From: Comamonadaceae bacterium
Lineage (GTDB): Bacteria; Pseudomonadota; Gammaproteobacteria; Burkholderiales; Burkholderiaceae_C
Assembly (NCBI GenBank): GCA_027484575.1
Contig: JAIXSQ010000018.1
Location: forward strand, 410,700 to 474,699
Direction: 5' to 3'
DNA length: 64,000 bases
Of this stretch, positions 27,345 through 35,938 are shown piece after piece. The notes below the pieces were generated by a model. The model did no database searches and had not been told where the DNA came from. It saw nothing but the letters and a program-made list of their open reading frames with translations. Numbering within the stretch: the stretch's first letter is position 1; each line of letters starts with the position of its first letter. The position numbers were made by a program, and so were the translations under genes.

Positions 27345-28361
27345 ATGGGCAAGCAGTGGTGGGTGGGTCTGGGGCTGGCGGCATTCTCGCTGGCGGCCAG
27401 CGCGCAGGGGCAGGTCAACGTGATCTGCTCGGTGCAGGCCGAGTGGTGCAACATGATCGCCACGGTGTACCAGCGCACCACCGGCACGCGGGTGAACATG
27501 GCGCTCAAGGGCTCGGGCGAGGCGCTGGCGCAGATCGTGGCCGAGCGCGAGAACCCCAAGACCGACCTGTGGTTCGGCGGCACGGGCGACCCGCACCTGC
27601 AGGCGGCCGAGCAGGGGCTGACCCTGGCGTACAGGTCGCCTTCGCTGCCCCAGCTGCATGCCTGGGCGCAGCAGCAGGCCGAGCAGTCGGGCTGGCGCAC
27701 GGTGGGCATCTATTCGGGCCCGCTGGGCTTCGGCTACAACCCCGAGCTGCTCGCGCGCAAGAAGCTGGCGGTGCCGCGCACCTGGGCCGACCTGCTCAAG
27801 CCCGAGTACAAGGGCGAGATCCAGGTGGCCAACCCGGCCTCCAGCGGCACGGCCTACACCATGATCGCCACGCTGGTGCAGCTGATGGGCGAGGACAAGG
27901 CCTTCGAGTACCTCAAGGGCCTGCACCGCAACGTGGGCCAGTACGCGCGCAGCGGCACCGGCCCCATCAAGGCGGTGGCGCGCGGCGAGACCGCGGTGTC
28001 CATCAGCTTCGTGCACGATGGCCCGGGCGAGAAGATGCAGGGCTTTCCGGTCGAGACCGTCACGCCGTCCGACGGCACCGGCGCCGAGATCGGCTCCATG
28101 AGCATCGTCAAGGGCGCGCGCAACCTGGAGGCCGCGAAGAAGTTCTACGAGTGGGCGCTGACGCCCGCCGCGCAGGAGATGGCCGCCGCGGCCAAGCAGT
28201 TCCAGCTGCCGTCCAACAAGGCCGCCAAGGTCGACCCGCGCGTGCCGGACTTCAAGTCCATCCGGTTCATCAGGTACGACTACGCGAAGTACGGCGCCAG
28301 TGCCGAGCGCCGGCGGCTGATCGCGCGCTGGGAGAAGGACGTCAACGCGCTGCCGCGGTGA
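27345..28361 (+). CDS. ABC transporter substrate-binding protein 1 (ferric/AfuA-type)
   Basis: A 338-aa periplasmic binding protein with a signal peptide (about 1-22, cleavage near ASAQG). It belongs to the FbpA/AfuA group (SBP type 2), seen from the E-NPKTDLWFGGTGDPHLQAAEQGL and YNPELLARKKLAVPRTWADLLKPEYKG segments. A CX6C pair at residues 28 and 35 sits just after the signal. AAGGAG precedes the ATG. It is the first gene of an importer set (permease, ATPase, second binding protein). Ferric ion, a phosphorylated sugar or an organophosphonate are all possible ligands; sequence does not decide. Confidence 0.85.
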   Translation: MGKQWWVGLGLAAFSLAASAQGQVNVICSVQAEWCNMIATVYQRTTGTRVNMALKGSGEALAQIVAERENPKTDLWFGGTGDPHLQAAEQGLTLAYRSPSLPQLHAWAQQQAEQSGWRTVGIYSGPLGFGYNPELLARKKLAVPRTWADLLKPEYKGEIQVANPASSGTAYTMIATLVQLMGEDKAFEYLKGLHRNVGQYARSGTGPIKAVARGETAVSISFVHDGPGEKMQGFPVETVTPSDGTGAEIGSMSIVKGARNLEAAKKFYEWALTPAAQEMAAAAKQFQLPSNKAAKVDPRVPDFKSIRFIRYDYAKYGASAERRRLIARWEKDVNALPR

Positions 28362-28376
28362 TGCGATGCCCGGGGC

Positions 28377-28452
28377 TCGTCGTCCCCGCGCAGGCGGGGA
28401 CCCACGGTCAGGCGCGGCGCCGGTGCGTGGAGGCCCGCCTGCGCGGGCATGA
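28377..28452. repeat. REP-type double-hairpin element
   Basis: Two palindromic halves: GTCCCCGC-GCAG-GCGGGGAC near 28382-28402 and a GCCCGC-CTGC-GCGGGC half near 28433-28449. These are the same two hairpin types that make up the tandem array at 50884, but in the opposite order and with a longer spacer. It separates the first binding-protein gene from its permease and could affect mRNA processing within the operon. Confidence 0.8.
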
Positions 28453-28470
28453 GGCTGCGCACGGACCGCG

Positions 28471-30669
28471 ATGACTGCCGCCAACCGCCCCCTCCTCGTC
28501 CTCACCCTGGCCACCCTGGCGGCCTGGCTGCTGCTGCCCTGGTCCGCGCTGCAGGACGGCCACGGCCTGCTGGCGGGCACGGCGGTGTTCACGGCCGGCG
28601 ACGCGGCCAGCGGCCTGGTGCAGGCCGCCAGCGGCCGCCCCTGGCTGTGGCTCGCGCTCGCGGCGCTGGTGCCGGCCGCCGCCGCCTGCGTGCTGCGCCC
28701 CGGCCGCGCGCAGGGCACGCTGCTGCTGGCCGCCGGCCTGGTCGGTGCCGGGGGCCTGCTGGCCACCGGTTTCGCCATCGGCCCACGCGGCTGGAATGCC
28801 GCCTGGCTGGAGGCCGCCTTCGGCGAACTGGCCGTCCAGCAGTTCGGCCTGGGCTGGGGCGGCGCGCTGTGCCTGGCCGGCTTCGGCCTGCTGGGCGCCT
28901 GCGGCCTGGCGCGCCGGGGCCTGTTCCGCGGCGACCTGTTCGTCGCCGGCGCGGTGGTGGGCAGCGCGGCGCTGCTGCTGCTGTTCATCGTCTTTCCGGT
29001 CGGCAAGGCGCTCGCGGGTGCCTTCGGGCCGCAGGACGGGCTGGGCCCGCTGGCCGCGTTCTGGGACCGCATCGCGCAGGAGCGCCACTTCGGCCTGGGC
29101 TGCCTGGGCGGCGGCGTGCGCTGCGGCGTGGCCTGGAACACGGTGCTGCTGGGCCTGTCGACGGCGGCCTCGACCACGCTGCTGGGCACGGTGCTGGCGC
29201 TGCTGGCCGAGCGCGGCGACCGCCGCCTGCGCCGGCCGCTGAACCTGCTGGCGCTGCTGCCCATCATCACGCCGCCCTTCGTGGTGGGCCTGGGGCTGGT
29301 GCTGCTGTTCGGCCGCGCGGGCGTGGTCAACCAGGCGCTGGAATGGGCCTTCGGCGTGCAGCCCACGCGCTGGTTCTACGGCTGGTTCGGCGTCTGGCTG
29401 GCGCAGACCTTCGCGTTCACGCCGGTGGCCTTCCTGGTGATGCGCGGCGTGGTGCAGGGCATCGCGCCCAGCCTGGAGGAGGCGGCGCAGACCCTGCGCG
29501 CCGACCGCTGGCGCACCTTCACCAGCGTGACGCTGCCGCTGCTCAAGCCGGGCCTGGCCAACGCCTTCCTGGTCGGCTTCATCGAGAGCATGGCCGACTT
29601 CGGCAACCCCATCGTGGTGGGCGGCCAGTTCTCGGTGCTGTCCACCGAGATCTTCTTCGCCATCGTCGGCGCGCAGTTCGACGCCGGCCGTGCGGCCGCG
29701 CTGGCCTGGCTGCTCACCGGCTTCGCCCTGGGCGCCTTCGCCCTGCAGCGCTGGGTGCTGGGGCGGCGCGGCTACACCACCGTCACCGGCAAGGGCGACG
29801 CCGGCGTGCCGCTGGCGCTGCCCGACGGCCTGCGCCGCGCCCTGCTGGCGGTGGCGCTGCCCTGGCTGGCGTTCACGCTGGTGGTCTACCTGTTCGCCTT
29901 CACCGGTGGCTTCGTGCGCACCTGGGGCCGCGACTGGACGCCCACGCTCGCCCACTTCACGACCGCGTTCTCCTGGGAGTGGGGCGCCGCCGGCCTGGCC
30001 TGGACCGGCACGGCCTGGCGCTCGTTCTTCACCACGGTCACGCTGGCGGGCATCGCCGCGCCGCTGACGGCCGGCCTGGGCCTGCTGGTGGCCTGGCTGC
30101 TGGCGCGCACGACCTTCCGCGGCCGGGGCGGCTTCGAGTTCGCCGCGCTGCTGGCCTTCGCCATCCCGGGCACGGTGCTGGGCGTCAGCTACATCCTGGC
30201 CTTCAACGTGCCGCCCATCGAGCTGACCGGCACGGGCGCGGTGATCGTGCTGTGCTTCGTGTTCCGCAACCTGCCGGTGGGCGTGCGCGCCGGCGCGGCG
30301 GCGTTCCAGCAGCTGGACCGCTCGCTCGACGAGGCCTCGCTGATGCTGCGCGCCGGCAGCTGGCGCACGCTGCGCCACGTGGTGCTTCCGCTGCTCAAGC
30401 CGGCGCTGGTGGCGGCGCTGGTCTACGCCTTCGTGCGCGCCGTCACCACGGTGTCGGCGGTGATCTTCCTGGTGACGGCCGAGTACGAGCTGGCCACCAC
30501 CTACATCATCGGCCGCGTGGGCAACGGCGACTACGGCGTGGCGCTGGCCTACTGCACCGTGCTGATCGTGCTCATGAGCGCGGCCACCGCCGCGATCCAG
30601 TGGCTGGTGGGCGAGCGGCGGCTGGGCCGCCGCGGCGCCGCCCGCCCCGTCGCCCTTCCCGCCACCTGA
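28471..30669 (+). CDS. ABC transporter permease, fused double-domain (FbpB/AfuB-type)
   Basis: A 732-aa inner-membrane protein with two BPD_transp_1 permease halves in a single chain, each with an EAA coupling loop: EEAAQTLRADRWRTFTSVTLPLLKP (about 330-355) and DEASLMLRAGSWRTLRHVVLPLLKP (about 620-645). About 12 hydrophobic segments are visible. An additional N-terminal hydrophobic region of about 150 residues precedes the first permease domain, making it longer than classic FbpB (about 500-550 aa). It follows the REP element and precedes the ATPase by six bases. Confidence 0.9.
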   Translation: MTAANRPLLVLTLATLAAWLLLPWSALQDGHGLLAGTAVFTAGDAASGLVQAASGRPWLWLALAALVPAAAACVLRPGRAQGTLLLAAGLVGAGGLLATGFAIGPRGWNAAWLEAAFGELAVQQFGLGWGGALCLAGFGLLGACGLARRGLFRGDLFVAGAVVGSAALLLLFIVFPVGKALAGAFGPQDGLGPLAAFWDRIAQERHFGLGCLGGGVRCGVAWNTVLLGLSTAASTTLLGTVLALLAERGDRRLRRPLNLLALLPIITPPFVVGLGLVLLFGRAGVVNQALEWAFGVQPTRWFYGWFGVWLAQTFAFTPVAFLVMRGVVQGIAPSLEEAAQTLRADRWRTFTSVTLPLLKPGLANAFLVGFIESMADFGNPIVVGGQFSVLSTEIFFAIVGAQFDAGRAAALAWLLTGFALGAFALQRWVLGRRGYTTVTGKGDAGVPLALPDGLRRALLAVALPWLAFTLVVYLFAFTGGFVRTWGRDWTPTLAHFTTAFSWEWGAAGLAWTGTAWRSFFTTVTLAGIAAPLTAGLGLLVAWLLARTTFRGRGGFEFAALLAFAIPGTVLGVSYILAFNVPPIELTGTGAVIVLCFVFRNLPVGVRAGAAAFQQLDRSLDEASLMLRAGSWRTLRHVVLPLLKPALVAALVYAFVRAVTTVSAVIFLVTAEYELATTYIIGRVGNGDYGVALAYCTVLIVLMSAATAAIQWLVGERRLGRRGAARPVALPAT

Positions 30670-30675
30670 GGCCCC

Positions 30676-31716
30676 ATGCAAGCAGGCATCGTCTTCGACC
30701 ACGTCAGCAAGCGCTACGGCGACGACCCGGCGGCCGCGCCCGCCGTCGACGCCATCAGCTTCGAGGTGCCGCGCGGCACGCTGACCACCATCCTGGGCCC
30801 CTCGGGCTGCGGCAAGACCACCACGCTGCGGCTGATCGCCGGGCTGGAGTCGCCCAGCGGCGGCCGCATCCTCATCGACGGGCAGGACGTCACCACGCTG
30901 GGCCCGTCCGAGCGCAACGTGAGCATGGTGTTCCAGAGCTATGCGCTGTTCCCGCACCTGGACGTGCTGGACAACGTGGCCTACGGCCTGCGCATGTCGG
31001 GCCAGGCGGCCGCGGCTGCGCGCGCCCGGGCCCGCGAGGCGCTGGCCGGCGTGGGCCTGGTGGGCTACGACGCGCGGCTGCCGTCCGAGCTGTCGGGCGG
31101 GCAGCAGCAGCGGGTGGCGCTGGCGCGCGCGCTGGTGCTGCAGCCGGCGGTGCTGCTGTTCGACGAGCCGCTGTCCAACCTGGACGCCCGGCTGCGGCGC
31201 GAGATGCGCGAGGAGATCCGCGCGCTGCAGCAGCGCCACGGCCTGACCGTGGCCTACGTCACGCACGACCAGGCCGAGGCGCTGGCGGTCAGCGACCACA
31301 TCGTGGTGATGGACCAGGGCCGCATCGCGCAGCGCGGCACGCCGCAGGAACTCTACGAGCGGCCGGCCAGCGCGTTCGTCGCCGCCTTCATGGGCGAGGC
31401 GCTGCTGCTGCCGGTCGAGCCCGACGGCCCCGATGGCGTGCGGCTGGGGCCGCTGCGCATCGCCTGCACGCCGCCGGCCGGCCCCGCCAAGGCCGCGGTG
31501 CGGCCCGAGGCCTGGCGCATCGTGCCCGCGGGCCAGGGCCTGCCGGCCACGCTGCGCAAGCGCGCCTACCTAGGCAGCGGCTGGGAGTACACCTTCGACA
31601 CCGCGCTGGGCGCGGTGTTCGTGCTCGCGGCCGACCCGCGGCAGGTGCTCGCGCCCGGCGCCGCCGCCGGGCTGGAACTGCCCGGCCCCGGCGTGGCCGT
31701 GATCGCCGCCCCCTGA
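30676..31716 (+). CDS. ABC transporter ATP-binding protein (FbpC/PotA-type)
   Basis: A 346-aa ATPase. Walker A GPSGCGKTTTLRLIAG, Q-loop in VFQSYALFPHLDVLDN, signature LSGGQQQRVALARAL, Walker B VLLFDEPLSNLDA and the H-loop YVTHDQAEALA are complete. A C-terminal TOBE-like regulatory domain (about 245-340) follows. It energises the fused permease upstream and is followed by a second binding-protein gene after 28 bases. Confidence 0.93.
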   Translation: MQAGIVFDHVSKRYGDDPAAAPAVDAISFEVPRGTLTTILGPSGCGKTTTLRLIAGLESPSGGRILIDGQDVTTLGPSERNVSMVFQSYALFPHLDVLDNVAYGLRMSGQAAAAARARAREALAGVGLVGYDARLPSELSGGQQQRVALARALVLQPAVLLFDEPLSNLDARLRREMREEIRALQQRHGLTVAYVTHDQAEALAVSDHIVVMDQGRIAQRGTPQELYERPASAFVAAFMGEALLLPVEPDGPDGVRLGPLRIACTPPAGPAKAAVRPEAWRIVPAGQGLPATLRKRAYLGSGWEYTFDTALGAVFVLAADPRQVLAPGAAAGLELPGPGVAVIAAP

Positions 31717-31744
31717 CCGCCAACCCCCCGCACCGGAGCCCGCC

Positions 31745-32773
31745 ATGACCGTCCTGCGCCTGCTCGCCGCCACCCTCGCACTCGCCGCCGCGGCCTGGAC
31801 CGCGCCGGCGCGCGCGCAGGGCACCGTCACCGCGATCTGCAGCAGCGACCAGCCCTGGTGCGAGGCGGCCGCGCGCGAGTTCACCAAGGCCACCGGGATC
31901 CGGGTGCTGCAGACGCGCCGCGCCACCGGCGAGGCCCTGGCGCAGCTGCAGGCCGAGGCGGCCAACCCCAAGACCGACCTGTGGTGGGGCGGCACGGGCG
32001 ACCCGTACCTGCAGGCGGCGGAGCTGGGCCTGCTCGATCCGTACCGACCGGCCTACCTGGACGACCTGCACGGCTGGTCGGTGCGGCAGTACGCGATGAC
32101 GCAGAACCGGGTCGGCGGCTTCTACAGCAGCTCCATCGGCTGGGGCGTGAACACCGAGCTGCTGGCGCGCAAGAAGCTGCCGGTGCCGCGCTGCTGGAAG
32201 GACCTGCTGGACCCCCGCTACAAGGGCGAGATCGAGACCTCGCACCCGGCCAGCAGCGGCACCGGCTACACCATCCTGGCCGGCCTGGTGCAGCTGATGG
32301 GCGAGGACGCCGCCTTCGCCTACCTGCGCCAGCTGCACCGCAACGTCACCCAGTACACCCGCAGCGGGGGCGCGCAGGCGCCCAACGTGGCCAAGGGCGA
32401 GGTGAGCATCGGCATCACCTTCAACTTCGGCTTCGAGGGCTGGAGGAGCCGCGGCTACCCGGTGCGCACCGTCGATCCCTGCGAGGGCACCAGCTACGAG
32501 ATCGGCGGCATCGCACTGGTCAGGGGCAGCCGCAACCGCGCCAACGCGGTGCGCTACTACGACTGGCTGATGAGCCCGGCCGGCCAGCAGCTCGCGGCCA
32601 CGGTCGAGAGCCTGCAGACGCCGGCCAACCGCACCTTCAAGCCCGACCCGCGCGTGCCGTCGCTGGACGGGGTGCGCCTGATCCGCTACGACTTCGAGGC
32701 CTACGGCAAGGCCGCCGAACGCCGCCGGCTGATCGAGCGCTGGGTGCGCGAGGTCGAGCAGGCGCCGCGCTGA
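31745..32773 (+). CDS. ABC transporter substrate-binding protein 2 (paralogue)
   Basis: A 342-aa periplasmic protein with signal peptide (about 1-25, cleavage near ARAQG). It is a clear paralogue of the binding protein at 27345: the same start of the mature chain (AICSSDQPWCEAA with CX6C at residues 32 and 39), NPKTDLWWGGTGDPYLQAAELGL, and the same ending (IRYDFEAYGKAAERRRLIERW). It lies at the other end of the permease-ATPase pair. Two related receptors for one channel would widen or sharpen substrate range; this is inference. Confidence 0.87.
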   Translation: MTVLRLLAATLALAAAAWTAPARAQGTVTAICSSDQPWCEAAAREFTKATGIRVLQTRRATGEALAQLQAEAANPKTDLWWGGTGDPYLQAAELGLLDPYRPAYLDDLHGWSVRQYAMTQNRVGGFYSSSIGWGVNTELLARKKLPVPRCWKDLLDPRYKGEIETSHPASSGTGYTILAGLVQLMGEDAAFAYLRQLHRNVTQYTRSGGAQAPNVAKGEVSIGITFNFGFEGWRSRGYPVRTVDPCEGTSYEIGGIALVRGSRNRANAVRYYDWLMSPAGQQLAATVESLQTPANRTFKPDPRVPSLDGVRLIRYDFEAYGKAAERRRLIERWVREVEQAPR

Positions 32774-32810
32774 CGCCACGGCGGCCAAGGCCGCGCCACA
32801 ATGGCCGCCG

Positions 32811-34253
32811 ATGACCCCCGGCGCACCGGACCCCTCCGACACCTCGGGCCTGATCTCGCTGCTGGCCCTCGAACACGCGCTGCTCGTGGCCGGCGGCCTG
32901 CTGGTGTACGTGCTGCTCACGCGCGCCACCCGCCAGCACCGCCACCCCGCGGCGGCCATGGCCTGGGTGGTGGCCATCGCCGCCTTCCCCTGGGTGGCGC
33001 TGCCGGTCTTCCTGCTCTTCGGCACCCGCAAGTTCGCCCGGCCGCACCGCCGCCCGGCGCTGGCCGGGGCCGCCGTGCTGCCGGCGCAAGGCGCGCCTTG
33101 GGTGCACCGGGTGCTGCAGGCGCTGCAGGCCGGCCCGCCCGGCGACAACCGCAGCGTGGCCTTCCAGGCCGACGGGCGCGCCGCGCTGGACAGCCTGCTG
33201 GCCGTGGTGGCCGGCGCGCGGCACCGGGTGGACGTGTGCACCTATCTGCTGGCCGACGACGTGGTGGGCCGCGCGGTGCTGCAGGCACTGGAGCAGGCCG
33301 CCCGGCGCGGCGTGCGGGTGCGCCTGCTGGTCGATGCGATCGGCAGCCTGCTGGCGCCCGGCGGGCGGCGCGCCGCCCAGCGCGCGCACGGCCTGTCGGT
33401 GCGCCTGTTCATGCCGCTGCTGCACAACCCGCTGCGCGGCCGCACCAACCTGCGCAACCACCGCAAGCTGGTGGTGGCCGACGCGCGCGTGGTGTGGGCC
33501 GGCGGCCGCAACCTGGCGGCCGAGTACTTCGTCGACCGGCTGCACCACCCGGCCTGGGACGACCTGAGCTACACCGCCGAAGGCCCGCTGGCGGCCGCCG
33601 CGGCGGCGCAGTTCGACGCCGACTGGCGGCTGGCCGGCGGCCGCGGCGATGCCGCCCCGCTGCCGCATGGCGAGGCGCTCGCGCCGCTGCACGGCGACCC
33701 GGCGCCGGCCGGCGCCGGCCACTGGGCGCACTGGCTGGCCAGCGGGCCCGACCAGCCCGACGACACGCTGTACGCGCTGCTGCTGGCCGCGGCCCACCAT
33801 GCCCACGAGCGCCTGCTGCTGGCCACGCCGTACTTCGTGCCCGACGACGCCCTGCTGCAGGCGCTGTGCATGGCCTGCCGGCGGGGCGTGCGCGTGCGGC
33901 TGCTGCTGCCGGCCGCCTCCAACCACCGGCTGGCCGACCTGGCGCGCGGCCCGGCGCTGCGGCAGCTCGTGGCCGCCGGCGCCGAGGTGCTGCTGGCGCC
34001 GCGCATGCAGCACGGCAAGGCGGTGGTGGTCGACGACGTGGTCGCGCTGTGCGGCTCGGCCAACCTCGACGGGCGCAGCCTGTTCCTCAACTACGAGGCC
34101 ATGGCCGTGTTCCACGGCCCGTCCGAGATCGCCTGGCTGGCCGGCTGGCATGCCGCGGCCTGCGTGGGCGCGCAGCGCGCCGCGGGCGGCCGGCCGCCCC
34201 TGGTGCGCGAACTGGCCGAGGACGCGGTGCGGCTGGTGGGCTTCCAGCTCTGA
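32811..34253 (+). CDS. Phospholipase D family, cardiolipin-synthase-like
   Basis: A 480-aa membrane-anchored enzyme. Two hydrophobic segments (about 15-37 and 45-70) precede two PLD domains with complete HKD motifs: NHRKLVVADARVVWAGGRN (near residue 222) and QHGKAVVVDDVVALCGSANLDGRS (near 403). This layout matches ClsA-type cardiolipin synthases that join two phosphatidylglycerol molecules. The family also includes other phosphatidyl transferases, so the precise reaction is inferred. It follows the importer by 38 bases and converges on a small gene. Confidence 0.85.
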   Translation: MTPGAPDPSDTSGLISLLALEHALLVAGGLLVYVLLTRATRQHRHPAAAMAWVVAIAAFPWVALPVFLLFGTRKFARPHRRPALAGAAVLPAQGAPWVHRVLQALQAGPPGDNRSVAFQADGRAALDSLLAVVAGARHRVDVCTYLLADDVVGRAVLQALEQAARRGVRVRLLVDAIGSLLAPGGRRAAQRAHGLSVRLFMPLLHNPLRGRTNLRNHRKLVVADARVVWAGGRNLAAEYFVDRLHHPAWDDLSYTAEGPLAAAAAAQFDADWRLAGGRGDAAPLPHGEALAPLHGDPAPAGAGHWAHWLASGPDQPDDTLYALLLAAAHHAHERLLLATPYFVPDDALLQALCMACRRGVRVRLLLPAASNHRLADLARGPALRQLVAAGAEVLLAPRMQHGKAVVVDDVVALCGSANLDGRSLFLNYEAMAVFHGPSEIAWLAGWHAAACVGAQRAAGGRPPLVRELAEDAVRLVGFQL

Positions 34254-34270
34254 AGGGCAGGGCGGGCGGC

Positions 34271-34507
34271 TCAGCCGCCGGGACGGTCGCGGTCGGTGGC
34301 GGGCTCGCGCAGCCGGGCCGCGGCGGCGCGGGCCGCCGCCCGCAGCTGGCGCGCGGTCGCATGCTGCACTTCCGACGGCTCCATGCCCTGGCCCTGCAGG
34401 ACGGTGAGCGCCAGTTCCGCGTCGCAGGCCAGCCGGTCGGCCGCACGCCACTGGCGCACCGCCAAGGCACGCCAGCGCGCGTCGGGGGCATCGGTCGGGT
34501 CGCGCAT
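34271..34507 (-). CDS. Small hypothetical protein
   Basis: A 78-aa, highly charged, mostly helical protein (Arg/Ala/Glu-rich) with no recognised domain. The ATG at 34507 is the most natural start, although the frame is open further upstream into the anti-sigma gene. It is convergent with the cardiolipin synthase gene and downstream of the NrsF gene on the same strand (gap 80 bases), so it could be the last gene of the sigma-anti-sigma transcript. Real coding is plausible but not proven. Confidence 0.45.
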   Translation of the reverse strand: MRDPTDAPDARWRALAVRQWRAADRLACDAELALTVLQGQGMEPSEVQHATARQLRAAARAAAARLREPATDRDRPGG

Positions 34508-34587
34508 GGCCGCATGCTGTGGCCGGCCGCGCGCGGGTGGCAGGGGCGGGCAGGCCGTGCGGCGGTCGGAGGCGGCTGACAGCGTGT

Positions 34588-35232
34588 TCACCAGCGCAGC
34601 AGCCGCGGACCCGCCAGCGCGCCGGCGAGCACGGCCAGCGCCATGCCCGCGACGTACCAGACCGCCAGGAAAGGCGCGCCCAGCTCGGGGCAGTGCAGCG
34701 CATAGACCGCCGCGCCCGTGCCACCGGCCAGCGCGCCGGCGGCGGCACCCGCGGCCACCGGGCGCACCGGCGCCAGCGCGCGCAGGGCGAGCAGCGCAGC
34801 GGCCAGCACCGGCAAGCCCAGCAGCAGGATGTTCCAGGGGCAGGTGCGCCAGGTGGTGCCCCACAGCAGCGCGTCGCGGGCCCCGGCGGGCGCCTCCGCC
34901 CAGGCACGGGCACCCAGCAGCCACAGTAGCAGCACGGGCACCGCCACCGCCAGCCACGCCAGGCCCGCGCGCGTGCCCGGGCGGCCCAGCCGCGCGACCA
35001 GCACGGCGCCGCCCAGCGCGACCGCGGCCGGCAACAGCAGCTTGGCCCAGGCCATGCCCAGGCCCGACAGCTCGGCGGCCAGGGTGGGCCGCAGGCCGTA
35101 GGCCACCAGCAGCCAGGCGACGGACAGGGGCAGGGCGGCGGCCAGCGCCAGGGCCACCTGCCGCGCGGCGGCATGGCGCGGCACCGGCGGCGCCTGGCGC
35201 GCCAGCAGGGTGATCAGGTCGTCGGTGTTCAT
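34588..35232 (-). CDS. nrsF: NrsF (DUF1109) membrane anti-sigma factor
   Basis: A 214-aa inner-membrane protein of the DUF1109/NrsF family that holds an ECF sigma factor inactive until stress. A short cytoplasmic N-terminus (MNTDDLITLLARQAPPVPRH) is followed by six hydrophobic segments. Cysteines at 131 (TCPWN) and 181 (HCPEL) are in equivalent loop positions and match, to my recollection, the two functional cysteines of Caulobacter NrsF. Its start overlaps the sigma gene stop by four bases. The cysteines probably sense thiol-reactive metals such as copper, cadmium or chromate (family knowledge plus inference). Confidence 0.88.
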   Translation of the reverse strand: MNTDDLITLLARQAPPVPRHAAARQVALALAAALPLSVAWLLVAYGLRPTLAAELSGLGMAWAKLLLPAAVALGGAVLVARLGRPGTRAGLAWLAVAVPVLLLWLLGARAWAEAPAGARDALLWGTTWRTCPWNILLLGLPVLAAALLALRALAPVRPVAAGAAAGALAGGTGAAVYALHCPELGAPFLAVWYVAGMALAVLAGALAGPRLLRW

Positions 35233-35783
35233 GCGGCGAGTCGTCCCAGTTGCGTGGCCAGGGCCTTGAGCCCGCGGTGGATGCCGACCTTGACGGCCGA
35301 CTCGGACATGCCCGTCAGCTGCGCGGTCTCGGCGACCGACCGGCCTTCGAGCTTGACGTGCACGATGGGCAGGCGGTGCCGGTCGGGCAGGGTGGCCAGC
35401 AGGCCCTCGAGGTCGCGGCGGGCCTCGCCGGCCTCGGTGTCGCTGGCGGCCACCAGCGCCTGCGCATCGTCCAGCGGGTCGTGCAGCGCCTCGCGCGCGC
35501 CCTTGGCCCGCAGCAGGTCGACCAGCTTGTGGCGGGCGATCGCATGCGCCCAGGCCGTCAGGGGCTGGTCGCTCTGGTAGGTGTGGCGCTGGTTGTGCAT
35601 GGCGAGCAGGCAGTCCTGCACGAGGTCCTCCACGTCATCGGGCCAGCCGTGCAGCCGCCGGCGCAGGAAGGCGCGCAGGTGCGCGCCCAGCCGCTGCAGG
35701 GCGGAGCGGTAGGCAGCCGCATCGCCGTCCAGCCCCAGGGTGAACAGGCGGCGCAGTTCGGGTTCGGCGTCGTGAACGGCCAT
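35229..35783 (-). CDS. sigF: ECF RNA polymerase sigma factor, SigF/NrsF-paired type
   Basis: A 184-aa ECF sigma factor. Region 2 (about 20-90) includes DDVEDLVQDCLLAMHNQRHTY and LTAWAHAIARHKLVDLLR; region 4 (about 125-175) includes LPDRHRLPIVHVKLEGRSVAETAQLTGMSESAVKVGIHRGLKAL in contiguous parts. Pairing with NrsF assigns it to the SigF-like ECF group known from Caulobacter. A perfect GTAACC-N16-CGAAC promoter stands 15 bases before its ATG, so it is predicted to be autoregulated. Its target operon is divergent and begins with the DUF2282 peptide gene. Confidence 0.93.
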   Translation of the reverse strand: MAVHDAEPELRRLFTLGLDGDAAAYRSALQRLGAHLRAFLRRRLHGWPDDVEDLVQDCLLAMHNQRHTYQSDQPLTAWAHAIARHKLVDLLRAKGAREALHDPLDDAQALVAASDTEAGEARRDLEGLLATLPDRHRLPIVHVKLEGRSVAETAQLTGMSESAVKVGIHRGLKALATQLGRLAA

Positions 35784-35797
35784 CGCGTCCCGTGGGA

Positions 35798-35824
35798 GTT
35801 CGGACCGGGCGGGCCGCCGGTTAC
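35798..35824 (-). promoter_or_regulatory. SigF-type ECF promoter driving sigF-nrsF
   Basis: On the minus strand: GTAACC (35819-35824), 16-base spacer, CGAAC (35798-35802). Box sequence and spacing match the GTAACC-N16-CGAA consensus known for Caulobacter SigF promoters. It lies 15 bases ahead of the sigF ATG, giving a very short leader. Confidence 0.85.
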
Positions 35825-35829
35825 AGCCG

Positions 35830-35851
35830 GCGCGAAAAAAAGAAACCGCGC
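35830..35851. promoter_or_regulatory. A-rich hairpin between divergent SigF promoters
   Basis: GCGCG (35830-35834), loop AAAAAAAGAAAC, CGCGC (35847-35851). The A-tract is conspicuous in a region of more than 70% GC and sits between the two -35 boxes. It may act as an UP element or bendable linker for the divergent pair; this is inference. Confidence 0.4.
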
Positions 35852-35867
35852 GATCGTGGCCGCGGTT

Positions 35868-35894
35868 GTAACCCGTCGGCGGCCCGGCGCGAAC
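35868..35894 (+). promoter_or_regulatory. SigF-type ECF promoter driving the bufferin operon
   Basis: GTAACC (35868-35873), 16-base spacer, CGAAC (35890-35894). It is identical in boxes and spacing to the divergent minus-strand promoter of sigF. The peptide gene ATG is about 45 bases downstream with AGGAG at 35928-35932. Confidence 0.87.
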
Positions 35895-35938
35895 TGGCAG
35901 GTGCCGCGACGTGCGGCTGCCACCACCAGGAGATGTCC

